64,000 bases of DNA from Porphyrobacter sp. (GCA_027531395.1 JAPZRO010000004.1:930001-994000), one strand, 5' to 3'. Counted from the first letter of the stretch, positions 1 through 9,689 are shown. Notes: generated from the sequence alone by a model not told the origin. Numbers and translations are program-made.

Positions 1-1
1 C

Positions 2-364
2 ATGGACGCGCTGCGCGCGCTCGAGGCCGGATGGGGCGGCACTGCGCAGCAACGGCTCGAGCGCCGCTATGCCGCCTATGCCGCCGAGCGCGGCGAGAAT
101 GTCTCGCGCCCGCCGCGCCGCGACGAGGATATCTTCGACCGGGTCGAGGCCGAGGCGCGGGTTGCAGCGCGCCAGTCGCAGGCGATTGCCGACGAGGTGA
201 TCGCCCCGCGTCCCGAGGCCAATCCCTCTGGCACGCCCAATGCCGATCTCGGCGGCACGGGCGCTGCCCCGGCCGCAGCGCCTGCCCCTGCGGCGGCGGC
301 ACCTGCGCCGGCCAGCGCAGCGCCCGCCGCCACCCCGCCGGCTGCAGGGAGCGGGCCGCAATGA
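2..364 (+). CDS. mrdA: C-terminal end of penicillin-binding protein 2 (partial)
   Basis: The window opens inside this gene; 120 codons remain. The visible part has a charged helical stretch starting around an ALEAGWGGT motif, then a low-complexity Ala/Pro-rich tail of about 40 residues. That kind of tail is common at the C-terminus of sphingomonad MrdA, the transpeptidase that works with RodA in cell elongation. None of the catalytic SxxK, SxN or KTG motifs is in the window, so the call rests on the tail and on the position: the stop overlaps the rodA start by four bases (ATGA), the usual mrdA-rodA arrangement. Another elongasome protein remains possible. The methionine at base 2 is probably internal. 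Confidence 0.6.
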   Translation: MDALRALEAGWGGTAQQRLERRYAAYAAERGENVSRPPRRDEDIFDRVEAEARVAARQSQAIADEVIAPRPEANPSGTPNADLGGTGAAPAAAPAPAAAAPAPASAAPAATPPAAGSGPQ

Positions 365-1500
365 ACGATACGCTCGGCACTGCCTCCGGCATCGTCCCCG
401 CCCCGATCGCCCGCCAGCCCTGGGAGATGCTGATCCCGGTGCTGCTGCTGACCCTGTTCGGCGGACTGGTGCTCTATTCTGCCGGCGGCGGCTCGATGGA
501 GCCCTTCGCCACCTCGCATTTCATCCGTTTTGCCGTGTTCATGGTGATGACCGCGATCATCGCCTCGATGCCGCGCGAGGCGGTGCGGGTGCTGACCTAT
601 CCCGCCTATCTGCTGGTGCTGCTGATGCTGCTCGGGGTCGAGGTGGTCGGCCAGGTCGGGGGCGGGAGCCAGCGCTGGCTCGAATTCGGGCCGATCCGCA
701 TCCAGCCCTCGGAATTGATGAAGCCCGCGGTGGTGCTGGCGATGGCGCGCTTCTACGAAACCTTGCCTGCGGGGATGATCGGCACCTGGCGCTCGCTGGT
801 GCCCGCCGGCGGCCTGATCGCCCTGCCGATGGGGCTGGTGCTGATGCAGCCTGATCTCGGCACCTCGGTCGCGATTGCCTTCGGCGGCGTGGTGGTGATG
901 TTCCTCGCCGGCCTGCCCCTGTGGTGGTTCCTGCTGGCAGGCGGCGGCGTGATCGCGGCCGCACCACTGGTCTATTTCTTCGCCCTGCACGATTACCAGC
1001 GCGCGCGGGTGACCACCTTCCTCGATCCCGAGAACGATCCGCTGGGCGCGGGCTACCACATCGCCCAGTCCAAGATCGCGATCGGATCGGGCGGGATCTT
1101 CGGCAAGGGCTTCAACGAGGGCACCCAGAGCCACCTCGAATACCTGCCCGAACCCCACACCGACTTCGTCTTCGCCACCATGGCCGAGGAATGGGGCCTG
1201 ATGGGCGGGCTGTTCGTGCTGACCATGTACGGCATGATCCTGTGGTGGGGCACCAAGGTCTCGCGCGAATCGCAGGACCGCTTCACCGCGCTGCTGGCCG
1301 CCGGGGCGACCGCGACGATCTTCTTCTACATCGCGATCAACCTGCTGATGGTGATGGGCATGGCGCCTGCCAAGGGCATTCCGCTGCCGTGGATGAGCCA
1401 CGGCGGATCCTCGATGATGACCAATATGATCTGCATCGGCCTGTTGATGATGGTCAACCGCTGGAACCAGAAGGCCCCGCGTCGCGGACTGACCACATAG
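361..1500 (+). CDS. rodA: Rod-shape-determining peptidoglycan glycosyltransferase RodA
   Basis: A 379-aa SEDS-family membrane protein that polymerises lipid II into glycan strands for lateral wall growth, paired with PBP2. The sequence shows about ten hydrophobic segments and the family signatures: IQPSELMKP near residue 120, MQPDLGTS near 162, an LGAGYHIAQSKIAIGSGG block near 230, PEPHTDFVF near 263, and a C-terminal GIPLPWMSHGGSS motif. The start at 361 is chosen because it overlaps the upstream stop as ATGA and gives the normal family length; the frame stays open upstream to base 31, but that part only shadows the previous gene. Translational coupling to mrdA is likely. Confidence 0.95.
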   Translation: MNDTLGTASGIVPAPIARQPWEMLIPVLLLTLFGGLVLYSAGGGSMEPFATSHFIRFAVFMVMTAIIASMPREAVRVLTYPAYLLVLLMLLGVEVVGQVGGGSQRWLEFGPIRIQPSELMKPAVVLAMARFYETLPAGMIGTWRSLVPAGGLIALPMGLVLMQPDLGTSVAIAFGGVVVMFLAGLPLWWFLLAGGGVIAAAPLVYFFALHDYQRARVTTFLDPENDPLGAGYHIAQSKIAIGSGGIFGKGFNEGTQSHLEYLPEPHTDFVFATMAEEWGLMGGLFVLTMYGMILWWGTKVSRESQDRFTALLAAGATATIFFYIAINLLMVMGMAPAKGIPLPWMSHGGSSMMTNMICIGLLMMVNRWNQKAPRRGLTT

Positions 1501-1526
1501 GTTGCGATTTCGCGGCAATTAGCCCC

Positions 1527-1553
1527 TTGCCATCGGGGCGTGACGCGCTAAAT
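1527..1553 (+). promoter_or_regulatory. Promoter for tRNA-Lys
   Basis: TTGCCA at 1527-1532, a 15-base spacer, and CTAAAT at 1548-1553. It has the same layout as nine other candidate promoters in the window (TTGnCn, 15-16 bases, CTAnnG-like). The predicted start of transcription is about 60 bases before the mature tRNA. Confidence 0.5.
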
Positions 1554-1621
1554 GCAGCGCCTCACGCGAATCGGGATGCGGCTTCGGCGCTCTTCTTCGC
1601 GGTTTCCGATCCGGTCGGAAT

Positions 1622-1697
<76 letters not shown>

Positions 1698-1716
1698 TCC
1701 TCTCCCTGTCTGGCAA

Positions 1717-3075
1717 TCACCCGGCCGCAAGACACGCGTCGAGCGCGTCGTGGAAGTGCTGCACGCGGCATTCCTCGTCGCTGAGCCAGACCGACCCGAA
1801 CCCCTGCGATGCCATGCCCTGCTGGACACGTCCGAGCAGCGAAATGTCCTCGTCGATCGTCACCGTCATGGTCTTGCGGCCCGCAAGGATATCCTCGTGG
1901 GTGAAGCTGTCGCGCGGCGGGCGGACGTAGTCGGCCGGGCGTTGGCCGTTGAGCCGGAAATGGGTGCCGATCCGCGCCGCGGCGGGATCACCCGGATCGC
2001 CGCCCGGACTTTCCGACCCGTGGAAGCGCACCAGCGTGATCATGTCGAGCATGCTCCGGCCCGGATCCGCCGCGTCGGGGCGCGAGCGCATCAGCCATGC
2101 GCTCTCGGGCGTCACCGAAAGGATAACGTTGGGAAACAGGTTGAACTGCCACACGTCGGTCAGCTGGGCATCGCTGAAGCCGTCATAGGCCAGCCCCTGC
2201 TCCTGCGCGAGCGCTCGCTTGGCGCGCTGTAGTGCCCGTCTGATCTCGGACACGCGCCCCCGGAATGCCGCCGGATCGAGCCCGACCGCTTCGAGCTGCA
2301 TCGCCTGCATGTCGCTGGGAACATCGGACACGGGAAAGCCGGAATCGGTCACCCCGCCCTCGACATAGACGACCGTATGACCGTGCTCGAACAGCCCGAT
2401 CGGCGCGGTGGCGCATTCGAACATCCGGCGGTGGATCGGATGGAGGAAGGGGACGTGATAGAGCTCGGCGAAATTGTCGATGATCGCCTTCCAGTTGCAC
2501 AGATGCGAGACGGTCTGGTCGTTGGTAACGTCCATCAGATCGAGCCGGTAGGCGCCGATGGCTTCGTGCAGGGGAGCGAGAAAATCCGCCAGCGACAGCG
2601 GACCGGGCGTCAGGCGCACGAACACCAGCCCCAGCGCCTCCTCGACCTCGACCGGACGCAGCGCTAGCTTGTCCTTGGGCACACCATTGGAAAAGCGCGC
2701 GGCCCCCGGCACGCTCTCCAGCGCGCCGTCGAGGCCATAGACCCAGGCGTGATAGGGGCAGACGAATTTCCGCAGCACCCCCATCGGCTCGGTCACGAGA
2801 CGGGTGCCGCGATGGGTGCAGGCATTGTGCATCGCGCGCAGCCGGCCGTCGGTGCCGCGCGCGATGATGATGCTCTCGGCCCCGATCTCGAAGGTGATGA
2901 ACTGCCCGGGATTGCGCACATCGCAGGCCACACCTGCCACCAGCCAGCTGGTCGCCCACAAGGCGGTGCGCTCGCGCTCCATCCAGTCGGACGAAACATA
3001 GCGTTCCTTCGAGAAATTGCGGATCGCGATCGGTGACCGGTCAGGCGAATGACTGCGCGAATGGATGGATGCCAT
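1717..3075 (-). CDS. Rieske non-heme iron aromatic-ring/quaternary-amine oxygenase, alpha subunit
   Basis: A 452-aa oxygenase large subunit. The N-terminal Rieske domain carries C86-x-H88 and C106-x2-H109 for the 2Fe-2S cluster. The catalytic domain starts with an NWKAIIDNFAELYH block. H207 and H212 are the likely iron ligands, and an Asp in DVWQFNLFPN would be the third. The residue linking the two centres is Glu204 where ring-hydroxylating dioxygenases have Asp; Glu is known in carnitine/betaine-type monooxygenases such as CntA. A good GGAGAGG ribosome site lies just before the ATG. No reductase or ferredoxin partner is nearby, so the substrate cannot be named. It is divergent from ribB and shares the palindrome-bearing spacer. 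Confidence 0.85.
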   Translation of the reverse strand: MASIHSRSHSPDRSPIAIRNFSKERYVSSDWMERERTALWATSWLVAGVACDVRNPGQFITFEIGAESIIIARGTDGRLRAMHNACTHRGTRLVTEPMGVLRKFVCPYHAWVYGLDGALESVPGAARFSNGVPKDKLALRPVEVEEALGLVFVRLTPGPLSLADFLAPLHEAIGAYRLDLMDVTNDQTVSHLCNWKAIIDNFAELYHVPFLHPIHRRMFECATAPIGLFEHGHTVVYVEGGVTDSGFPVSDVPSDMQAMQLEAVGLDPAAFRGRVSEIRRALQRAKRALAQEQGLAYDGFSDAQLTDVWQFNLFPNVILSVTPESAWLMRSRPDAADPGRSMLDMITLVRFHGSESPGGDPGDPAAARIGTHFRLNGQRPADYVRPPRDSFTHEDILAGRKTMTVTIDEDISLLGRVQQGMASQGFGSVWLSDEECRVQHFHDALDACLAAG

Positions 3076-3162
3076 GCCCCTCTCCTTCGGGCGCAGGATA
3101 GGCCGGAGAGCCGCGACGCAAAACTGTCGATAGTCATATTGCCAGTGCAGCCGCGCTTGCCT

Positions 3163-3178
3163 TCACATCATGATGTGA
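3163..3178. promoter_or_regulatory. Perfect 16-bp palindrome, candidate operator
   Basis: TCACATCA followed directly by its reverse complement TGATGTGA, ending 12 bases before the ribB start and lying in the spacer between the divergent Rieske gene and ribB. A third copy of the half-site TCACATCA sits at 3228-3235, inside the first codons of ribB. The exact symmetry and position suggest a dimeric repressor site. The neighbouring ribB product itself starts with a helix-turn-helix-like segment and is one candidate ligand; this link is inference. Confidence 0.6.
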
Positions 3179-3190
3179 TACAGCGCCAAC

Positions 3191-4438
3191 ATGAACACAT
3201 CGCTCATCACACGCGTTCGCGATCTCGTCACATCAGGCACCATGACGCGCGCCGGCCTCGCCCGCGCTGCCGGCCTGCACGCCAACACCCTGCGCGACTG
3301 CGGGGAGGATGGCTGGAACCCGACGGCCGAGACGCTCGCCAAGCTCGAAGCCTTCCTCGAGGCCAATGACGATCGCCCGGTGCTCGCCACCATCGAGGAG
3401 ATCATCGACGAGGCGCGCAATGGCCGCATGTACATTCTGGTCGATGACGAGGACCGCGAGAACGAGGGCGATCTCATCATCCCCGCGCAGATGGCGACCC
3501 CGCAGGCGATCAACTTCATGGCCACCCACGGTCGCGGGCTGATCTGCCTGGCGCTGGCCAAGGCGCGAGTCGACCAGCTCGGCCTCGAGCCGATGAGCCG
3601 CAACAACAAGGAATCGATGCAGACCGCCTTCACCATCTCGATCGAGGCGAAGGAAGGCGTCACCACCGGTATCTCGGCAGCCGACCGCGCGCGCACCATC
3701 TCGGTCGCGATCGATGCAACCAAGGGCGCCGACGATCTCGTCACCCCCGGCCACGTCTTCCCGCTGATGGCGCGCGACGGCGGCACGCTGGTGCGCGCCG
3801 GGCACACCGAGGCGGCGGTGGATATCTCGCGCCTCGCCGGGCTCAACCCCTCGGGCGTGATCTGCGAGATCATGAATGACGATGGCACCATGGCCCGCCT
3901 CGACGATCTCGTCACCTTCGCGCGCAAGCACGATCTCAAGATCGGCACGATCCGCGATCTTATCGCCTACCGGATGCGCAACGACCACCTCGTCGAGCGG
4001 CTGGGCGAGCGGGCCTTCACCTCGGACTATGGCGGCCAGTGGCGGATGATCACCTACCGCAACCGGATCGAGGGCAACGAGGCCTATGTCCTGCAGAAGG
4101 GCCATGTCATCCCCGGCGAGCCCACCCTCGCCCGCGTCCACCCGATTTCGGTGTTCGACGACGTGCTTGGGCAGCCCGGGCCGCGCAAGCGCACGCTCCA
4201 GCGCGCCATGCAGGCAATCGGCGATCATGGCTCGGGCGTGATCGTGATCCTCACCGGCCGCGTCGGCACCGGCGAATGGAGCCGCGACGAGGAGCTCCGG
4301 AGCATCGGCATCGGTTCGCAGATCCTCGTCGATCTCGGCATCACCGAGATGGTGCTGCTGTCGAACAGCCGTCCCGATCTGGTCGCGCTCGAAGGCTATG
4401 GCCTGACCATCACCGACTTCCACCCCATTCCGGAGTAA
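3191..4438 (+). CDS. ribB: 3,4-dihydroxy-2-butanone-4-phosphate synthase with N-terminal HTH and degenerate RibA-like C-terminus
   Basis: A 415-aa three-part protein. Residues 1-58 look like a helix-turn-helix (TRAGLARAAGLHANTL, then a WNPTAETLAKLE helix). Residues about 65-265 are the RibB domain, which makes the four-carbon riboflavin precursor from ribulose 5-phosphate; the acidic DDEDRENEGDL loop (D85-L95) and GHTEA (H205, E207) are intact. Residues about 271-415 resemble GTP cyclohydrolase II but lack its zinc cysteines, as in RibBX-type proteins, so that half is unlikely to be a GTP cyclohydrolase. ribH follows after six bases. The start at 3191 keeps the HTH whole; an alternative ATG at 3242 would cut it. 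No FMN riboswitch is seen upstream. Confidence 0.9.
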   Translation: MNTSLITRVRDLVTSGTMTRAGLARAAGLHANTLRDCGEDGWNPTAETLAKLEAFLEANDDRPVLATIEEIIDEARNGRMYILVDDEDRENEGDLIIPAQMATPQAINFMATHGRGLICLALAKARVDQLGLEPMSRNNKESMQTAFTISIEAKEGVTTGISAADRARTISVAIDATKGADDLVTPGHVFPLMARDGGTLVRAGHTEAAVDISRLAGLNPSGVICEIMNDDGTMARLDDLVTFARKHDLKIGTIRDLIAYRMRNDHLVERLGERAFTSDYGGQWRMITYRNRIEGNEAYVLQKGHVIPGEPTLARVHPISVFDDVLGQPGPRKRTLQRAMQAIGDHGSGVIVILTGRVGTGEWSRDEELRSIGIGSQILVDLGITEMVLLSNSRPDLVALEGYGLTITDFHPIPE

Positions 4439-4444
4439 CCCACC

Positions 4445-4864
4445 ATGGCCCGCATCCTGATCGTCGAAGCGCGCTTCTACGCCCATCTCAACGACATGCT
4501 GATCGCCGGCGCACGCGCTGCGCTGGAGGCTGCCGGCCACGAAGTCGAGGTGCTGACCGTCCCCGGCGCGCTCGAAATCCCCGGCGCGATCGCGCTGGCA
4601 GCCGAGGCCGATCTCTATGACGGCTTCGTCGCCATCGGCGTGGTGATCCGCGGCGAGACCTACCATTTCGAGATCGTCGCCGGCGAAAGCGCGCGCGCGA
4701 TCATGGCGCTGACGATGGACGGCATTGCCATCGGCAACGGCATCCTCACGGTCGAGAACGAGGCGCAGGCTCTGGTGCGCGCCGATCCGGCGCAGAAGGA
4801 CAAGGGCGGCGAAGCGGCCAAGGCAGCGCTGGCGCTGATGGCCTTGCAGGACCGCTTCGGTTGA
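4445..4864 (+). CDS. ribH: 6,7-dimethyl-8-ribityllumazine synthase
   Basis: A 139-aa lumazine synthase that condenses the RibB product with the pyrimidinedione intermediate, the penultimate step of riboflavin synthesis. Family marks include an RFY segment near residue 10, [10 protein letters not shown] near 40, [12 protein letters not shown] near 65 with the catalytic His after the Thr-Tyr, and GNGILTVEN near 97. The length is slightly short for the family, the form common in alphaproteobacteria. It lies six bases after ribB, so the two form an operon. A hairpin follows immediately. Confidence 0.95.
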   Translation: MARILIVEARFYAHLNDMLIAGARAALEAAGHEVEVLTVPGALEIPGAIALAAEADLYDGFVAIGVVIRGETYHFEIVAGESARAIMALTMDGIAIGNGILTVENEAQALVRADPAQKDKGGEAAKAALALMALQDRFG

Positions 4865-4868
4865 GGTG

Positions 4869-4917
4869 ACGTAGGGGCAGGTGTTCCATTCTGGAACCCC
4901 GCCTCCACTACGTATTT
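4869..4917 (+). terminator. Hairpin after ribH, probable terminator
   Basis: ACGTAG at 4869-4874 and CTACGT at 4908-4913 bracket a long imperfect stem, with TTCCA near the loop pairing TGGAA. It starts five bases past the ribH stop and is followed by ATTTTCC. The U-tract is short, so termination strength is uncertain. Confidence 0.55.
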
Positions 4918-5027
4918 TCCCTCTGTAGATTTCCGTAAGCCATTAACGCGATATCCGACCAGCTTCTGCTGTTGCTCGCCGGTCGCACGGGTTAGCAGCT
5001 TCGTGCAGTCAGCTTCGGGATATCGCC

Positions 5028-5201
5028 TTGAACACCATAACCGCCCCGGCACCGGATCGCTCCGGTCTGCCCCGTGTCATTGCCGCGCTGGAAGACCAGC
5101 TGACCGAGCTTGACCGGATGAACCTCCATATCGGCGCGGCCCATGTCGATGCCGCGATCCAGCAGTTGCGGCTGGAACAGGCGCGGAGCGAAGCGCTCTG
5201 A
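5028..5201 (+). CDS. Small helical protein of unknown function (TTG start)
   Basis: A 57-codon frame starting with TTG, preceded by CGGGA at a spacing of seven bases. The product runs from an MNTITAPAP-like N-terminus into a stretch rich in Leu, Glu, Gln and Ala (VIAALEDQLTELDRMN, then AAIQQLRLEQARSEAL), which reads as one or two amphipathic helices, possibly a short coiled coil. Codon use matches its neighbours, with G or C in most third positions. I do not recognise the family. It is isolated between the ribH hairpin and a regulator gene on the same strand. Confidence 0.55.
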   Translation: MNTITAPAPDRSGLPRVIAALEDQLTELDRMNLHIGAAHVDAAIQQLRLEQARSEAL

Positions 5202-5359
5202 TCTGCGCCTGACCGGATGCCTCGTCGCCCGGGTTTATGCCGGAAAAAGAGGCACCTGCGTATTTGCCCTTAAAGCCAAATCGGGAGCGCGTGGCTAGTT
5301 TGCCTGCGTGCTTCAACGTAGTTTCCCGCATTCAGCAATCCCCAACCGGGGCGCCGCCG

Positions 5360-7299
<1,940 letters not shown>

Positions 7300-7307
7300 T
7301 CATCCCC

Positions 7308-7955
7308 ATGGCAGACACCACCCCCACCAAACCTGCGGCCAAGAAGACCCCGGCCAAGTCGGCCAAGGGCGCGACCGCCAAGGCCAGCGGCCCGGCCAAG
7401 TCGCCCGCGCGCAAGACCGGCGCGACCAAGCGCGGCGAAGATGCCGCGCCTGCGGCTGCTGCCACCGCCACCACCAGCAACACCGCCGTCGCCAAGAGCC
7501 GCTTCAACGCCGCGCTCGAGGAAGCCAAGGCCGGCGCCGCGGCGCTGCGCGCCGAAGCGGGCACCCGCGTCGGGGCCTATGGCGAGCAGGCCAAGGGCAA
7601 GGGCACCGATCTGGTCGCCGAAGCCAAGGTCTATGGCGAACAGGCGCTCGGCAAGGCGGGCGAACTCGCGGTAGAGGGCAAGAAGGTCACCAGCGACGCG
7701 ATCGCCAGCCTCGGCAAGGTGGTGGGCGAAAGCGCCGCCCAGATCGACGAGAAGCTCGGCGAGCAATATGGCGACTACGCCCGCAAGGCCTCGCGCACGT
7801 TGCAGGAAACCTCGGCCAAGCTCGATTCCAAGAGCGTCGAGGAACTCGGCGAGGACGCGCGCGAAATGGTGCGAAAGAGCCCGGGCGTCGCGGTCGGCAT
7901 TGCCGCAGTGGTCGGCTTCTTCCTCGCCCGCCTGATCGGCGGCAAGCGCAAATAG
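7308..7955 (+). CDS. DUF883/ElaB-like membrane-anchored protein with Lys/Ala-rich N-terminus
   Basis: A 215-aa protein in three parts. The first 45 residues are rich in Lys, Ala and Pro, with AKK/PAK repeats like histone H1 tails. The middle 130 residues are a long Ala/Glu/Lys helical region. The C-terminus ends in a glycine-rich membrane anchor (PGVAVGIAAVVGFFLARLIGG), the ending typical of DUF883/ElaB/YqjD proteins, some of which bind ribosomes at the inner membrane in other bacteria. The ATG at 7308 follows GAAGAGG. It leads a four-gene set of small membrane proteins. The specific role here is unknown. Confidence 0.75.
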   Translation: MADTTPTKPAAKKTPAKSAKGATAKASGPAKSPARKTGATKRGEDAAPAAAATATTSNTAVAKSRFNAALEEAKAGAAALRAEAGTRVGAYGEQAKGKGTDLVAEAKVYGEQALGKAGELAVEGKKVTSDAIASLGKVVGESAAQIDEKLGEQYGDYARKASRTLQETSAKLDSKSVEELGEDAREMVRKSPGVAVGIAAVVGFFLARLIGGKRK

Positions 7956-7989
7956 GCGGAACCGGACACTGACCGACGCAGGCCCCGCA

Positions 7990-8421
7990 ATGCAGCAACC
8001 CGAACCAGGGCTGGAGGAACAGGTCCCCCCGGCAGCCGAGCCTGCGCCCGGCGAGGAGGCGGCGGAGGCCGCCGACGCGCTGGGTGCGCTGCGCGAGGAT
8101 ATCGCCATCCTGATCGAGGACGCGCGCACCTATGCCGAGGCCGAGGCGCGCTTCCAGAAGACCCGCGCCAACCTTGCGGGCAAGACCGCCGGGCGCGCGC
8201 TGGTCATGCTGGTGCTGGCGCTGGTGCTGCTCCACATCGCGTTGATCGCGCTGGCGGTGGGTGCGGTGATCGCGCTGGCGCCGCTCGTCACGGTGTGGGG
8301 AGCGATCGCCATCGTGGTCGGGGTGATGCTCGGCGGGGTCGCGTGGCTGGTGTTGGCGGCGAAGAAGGACGGCGCGCTGCTCGCGGCGCTGTTCGAGAGT
8401 GGCGGGAGCGACGGCGCATGA
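7990..8421 (+). CDS. YqjE-like / phage-holin-superfamily small membrane protein
   Basis: A 143-aa protein with an acidic N-terminus of about 40 residues, a helical linker, and two adjacent transmembrane segments (around residues 70-95 and 97-120) ending in a short cytoplasmic tail. This fits the putative actinobacterial-holin-X/YqjE family, often found beside DUF883 genes. Its stop overlaps the next start as ATGA, so translation is probably coupled. Lysis activity should not be assumed from the holin label. Confidence 0.7.
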   Translation: MQQPEPGLEEQVPPAAEPAPGEEAAEAADALGALREDIAILIEDARTYAEAEARFQKTRANLAGKTAGRALVMLVLALVLLHIALIALAVGAVIALAPLVTVWGAIAIVVGVMLGGVAWLVLAAKKDGALLAALFESGGSDGA

Positions 8422-8828
8422 CCGCCCTGCCCCCGTCCTTCCTCGAAGACCGCGCCCTGCGCGATGCCGCGCGCGCTGTGCTTGAGGAGGATATCGCCCG
8501 CCTGCGCGCCAGTCTCGACGAACAGGGCGTGGCAAGCCGCGTCTCCTCCAGCGTCAGCACCACCGTCACCTCGCGCATCAAGGCCGGGGCGGGCGATGTG
8601 CTCGCCCAGGCCAAGGCCAGCGCGGCCGACAATCCCGGCATCATCGCGCTGGTGATCGGCGCGATCCTGCTGTGGCTGATGCGTGGCACGGTGCTCGACC
8701 TGATCGAGACCGCGCTGGAGGGCGAAGACGAGGCAGAAGGCGACGCGGCGTTAACCCCAGCGGACGCACAAGATACAGACGACGTCGGGGCATCGCTCCC
8801 CGAGACAATCGAGGAACAGGCGGCATGA
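8418..8828 (+). CDS. Hypothetical protein with one transmembrane helix
   Basis: A 136-aa product. The first 75 residues form an amphipathic helix-rich region with a Ser/Thr-rich patch (SSSVSTTVTSR). A single hydrophobic segment follows at about residues 78-97 (IIALVIGAILLWLM), then a strongly acidic tail. I do not recognise a named domain. It overlaps both neighbours by four bases (ATGA on each side), which ties it to the operon and supports the start. Confidence 0.7.
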   Translation: MTALPPSFLEDRALRDAARAVLEEDIARLRASLDEQGVASRVSSSVSTTVTSRIKAGAGDVLAQAKASAADNPGIIALVIGAILLWLMRGTVLDLIETALEGEDEAEGDAALTPADAQDTDDVGASLPETIEEQAA

Positions 8829-9358
8829 ACGATCTTTCCAGCCCTCCGCGCGATTCGCTGCGCGCCCGCATCGAGGCGGCCGAGCGCCGCAACGCCGAAC
8901 GCAGCCTTGCCGATCAGGCGCGCGAGGCAGCGGCGGCGGCCACCGACTATGCCCGCGCCCACCCGCTCGCGGTGGTCGGCGGGGCGCTCGCGATCGGCCT
9001 GCTCGTCGGGCTTGCCACCCGCCCGGGCCGCAAGGTCGCCGCGCGCGCTGCCGGGGCTGTCACCGCAGCCGCCTCGGGAGCGGCGAGCAGTGCCACTTCG
9101 GGTGTGAAGGAGCTTGCCGCGAGCGGCGGTTCGAAGATCGGTGCGCTGATCGGCAATGCGCTGATGGCCTATGCCATGCAGGTGATCGAGGAAGTGCTCG
9201 ACGGCACCCGCGCCGGTCAGGAGCGGATCGGCGATTTCTCCGAGACTTCGGGCGAGAAGGCCCGCAATGTGACCGCTACCGCGCGCAAGGCCGCGAGCGC
9301 AACGAAGCGCAAGGCGGCCAGTGCCGCGCGCCGCGTGACAAGCAAGACCAAAGGCTGA
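8825..9358 (+). CDS. Ala/Lys-rich membrane-associated protein of the same cassette
   Basis: A 177-aa protein. Residues 15-40 are a charged helix, 42-62 a membrane segment (HPLAVVGGALAIGLLVGLATRPGR), followed by an Ala/Ser-rich region, a second weakly hydrophobic stretch near 100-115, and a very basic Ala/Lys/Arg tail that again recalls histone H1. The membrane segment with a following glycine/arginine turn resembles DUF883-type anchors. The start overlaps the previous stop (ATGA). The function is unknown; an envelope or nucleoid-membrane role is a guess. Confidence 0.7.
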   Translation: MNDLSSPPRDSLRARIEAAERRNAERSLADQAREAAAAATDYARAHPLAVVGGALAIGLLVGLATRPGRKVAARAAGAVTAAASGAASSATSGVKELAASGGSKIGALIGNALMAYAMQVIEEVLDGTRAGQERIGDFSETSGEKARNVTATARKAASATKRKAASAARRVTSKTKG

Positions 9359-9380
9359 TCCGGTCCCGTCGGATGCACTC

Positions 9381-9407
9381 TTGCCCTTGGCGCTGGGGGC
9401 GCTAGAG
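9381..9407 (+). promoter_or_regulatory. Promoter for the DUF4170 gene
   Basis: TTGCCC at 9381-9386, 15-base spacer, CTAGAG at 9402-9407, then GGGGCGCGC. It is 34 bases before the start codon and separates this gene from the preceding membrane-protein operon. Confidence 0.5.
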
Positions 9408-9441
9408 GGGCGCGCATCGTTCCTCCCCAAGGACTTGCAAC

Positions 9442-9672
9442 ATGGCAGAAACCACCCCCACCCAGCGGCTCCACCTCGTGATGGGCGGCCGCGTGAAGGA
9501 CCCGCGCGGGCTCGAATTCCAGGACCCGGAAAGCATCCACGTCGTCGGCGTGTTCAGCTCCTATGACGCTGCGGTCGATGCATGGCGCGCACAGGCGCAG
9601 CGCACGGTCGACGATGCCGAGATGAAGTATGTGGTGGTCCATATCCACAAGCTGCTGACCCCGGAAGACTGA
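9442..9672 (+). CDS. DUF4170 domain-containing protein
   Basis: A 76-aa protein, almost entirely one DUF4170 domain. It has an N-terminal RLHLVMGGRVKDP strand-turn, a central HVVGVFSSYDAAVDAWRAQAQ helix, and a closing KYVVVHIHKLLTPE strand. The family is small, soluble and characteristic of alphaproteobacteria; its function is not known. A GGACTTGCAAC ribosome-site region precedes the ATG. The GNAT gene begins 17 bases after its stop, so the two probably share a transcript. Confidence 0.85.
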   Translation: MAETTPTQRLHLVMGGRVKDPRGLEFQDPESIHVVGVFSSYDAAVDAWRAQAQRTVDDAEMKYVVVHIHKLLTPED

Positions 9673-9689
9673 GCGGCAGAGCGGGCGCG

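Noticed and set aside
5237..5359. 5' extension of the winged-helix regulator frame
   Set aside because: Composition (Lys, Asn, Cys, Val residues and A/T-rich codons) differs from the rest and no ribosome site precedes it; the ATG at 5360 is preferred.
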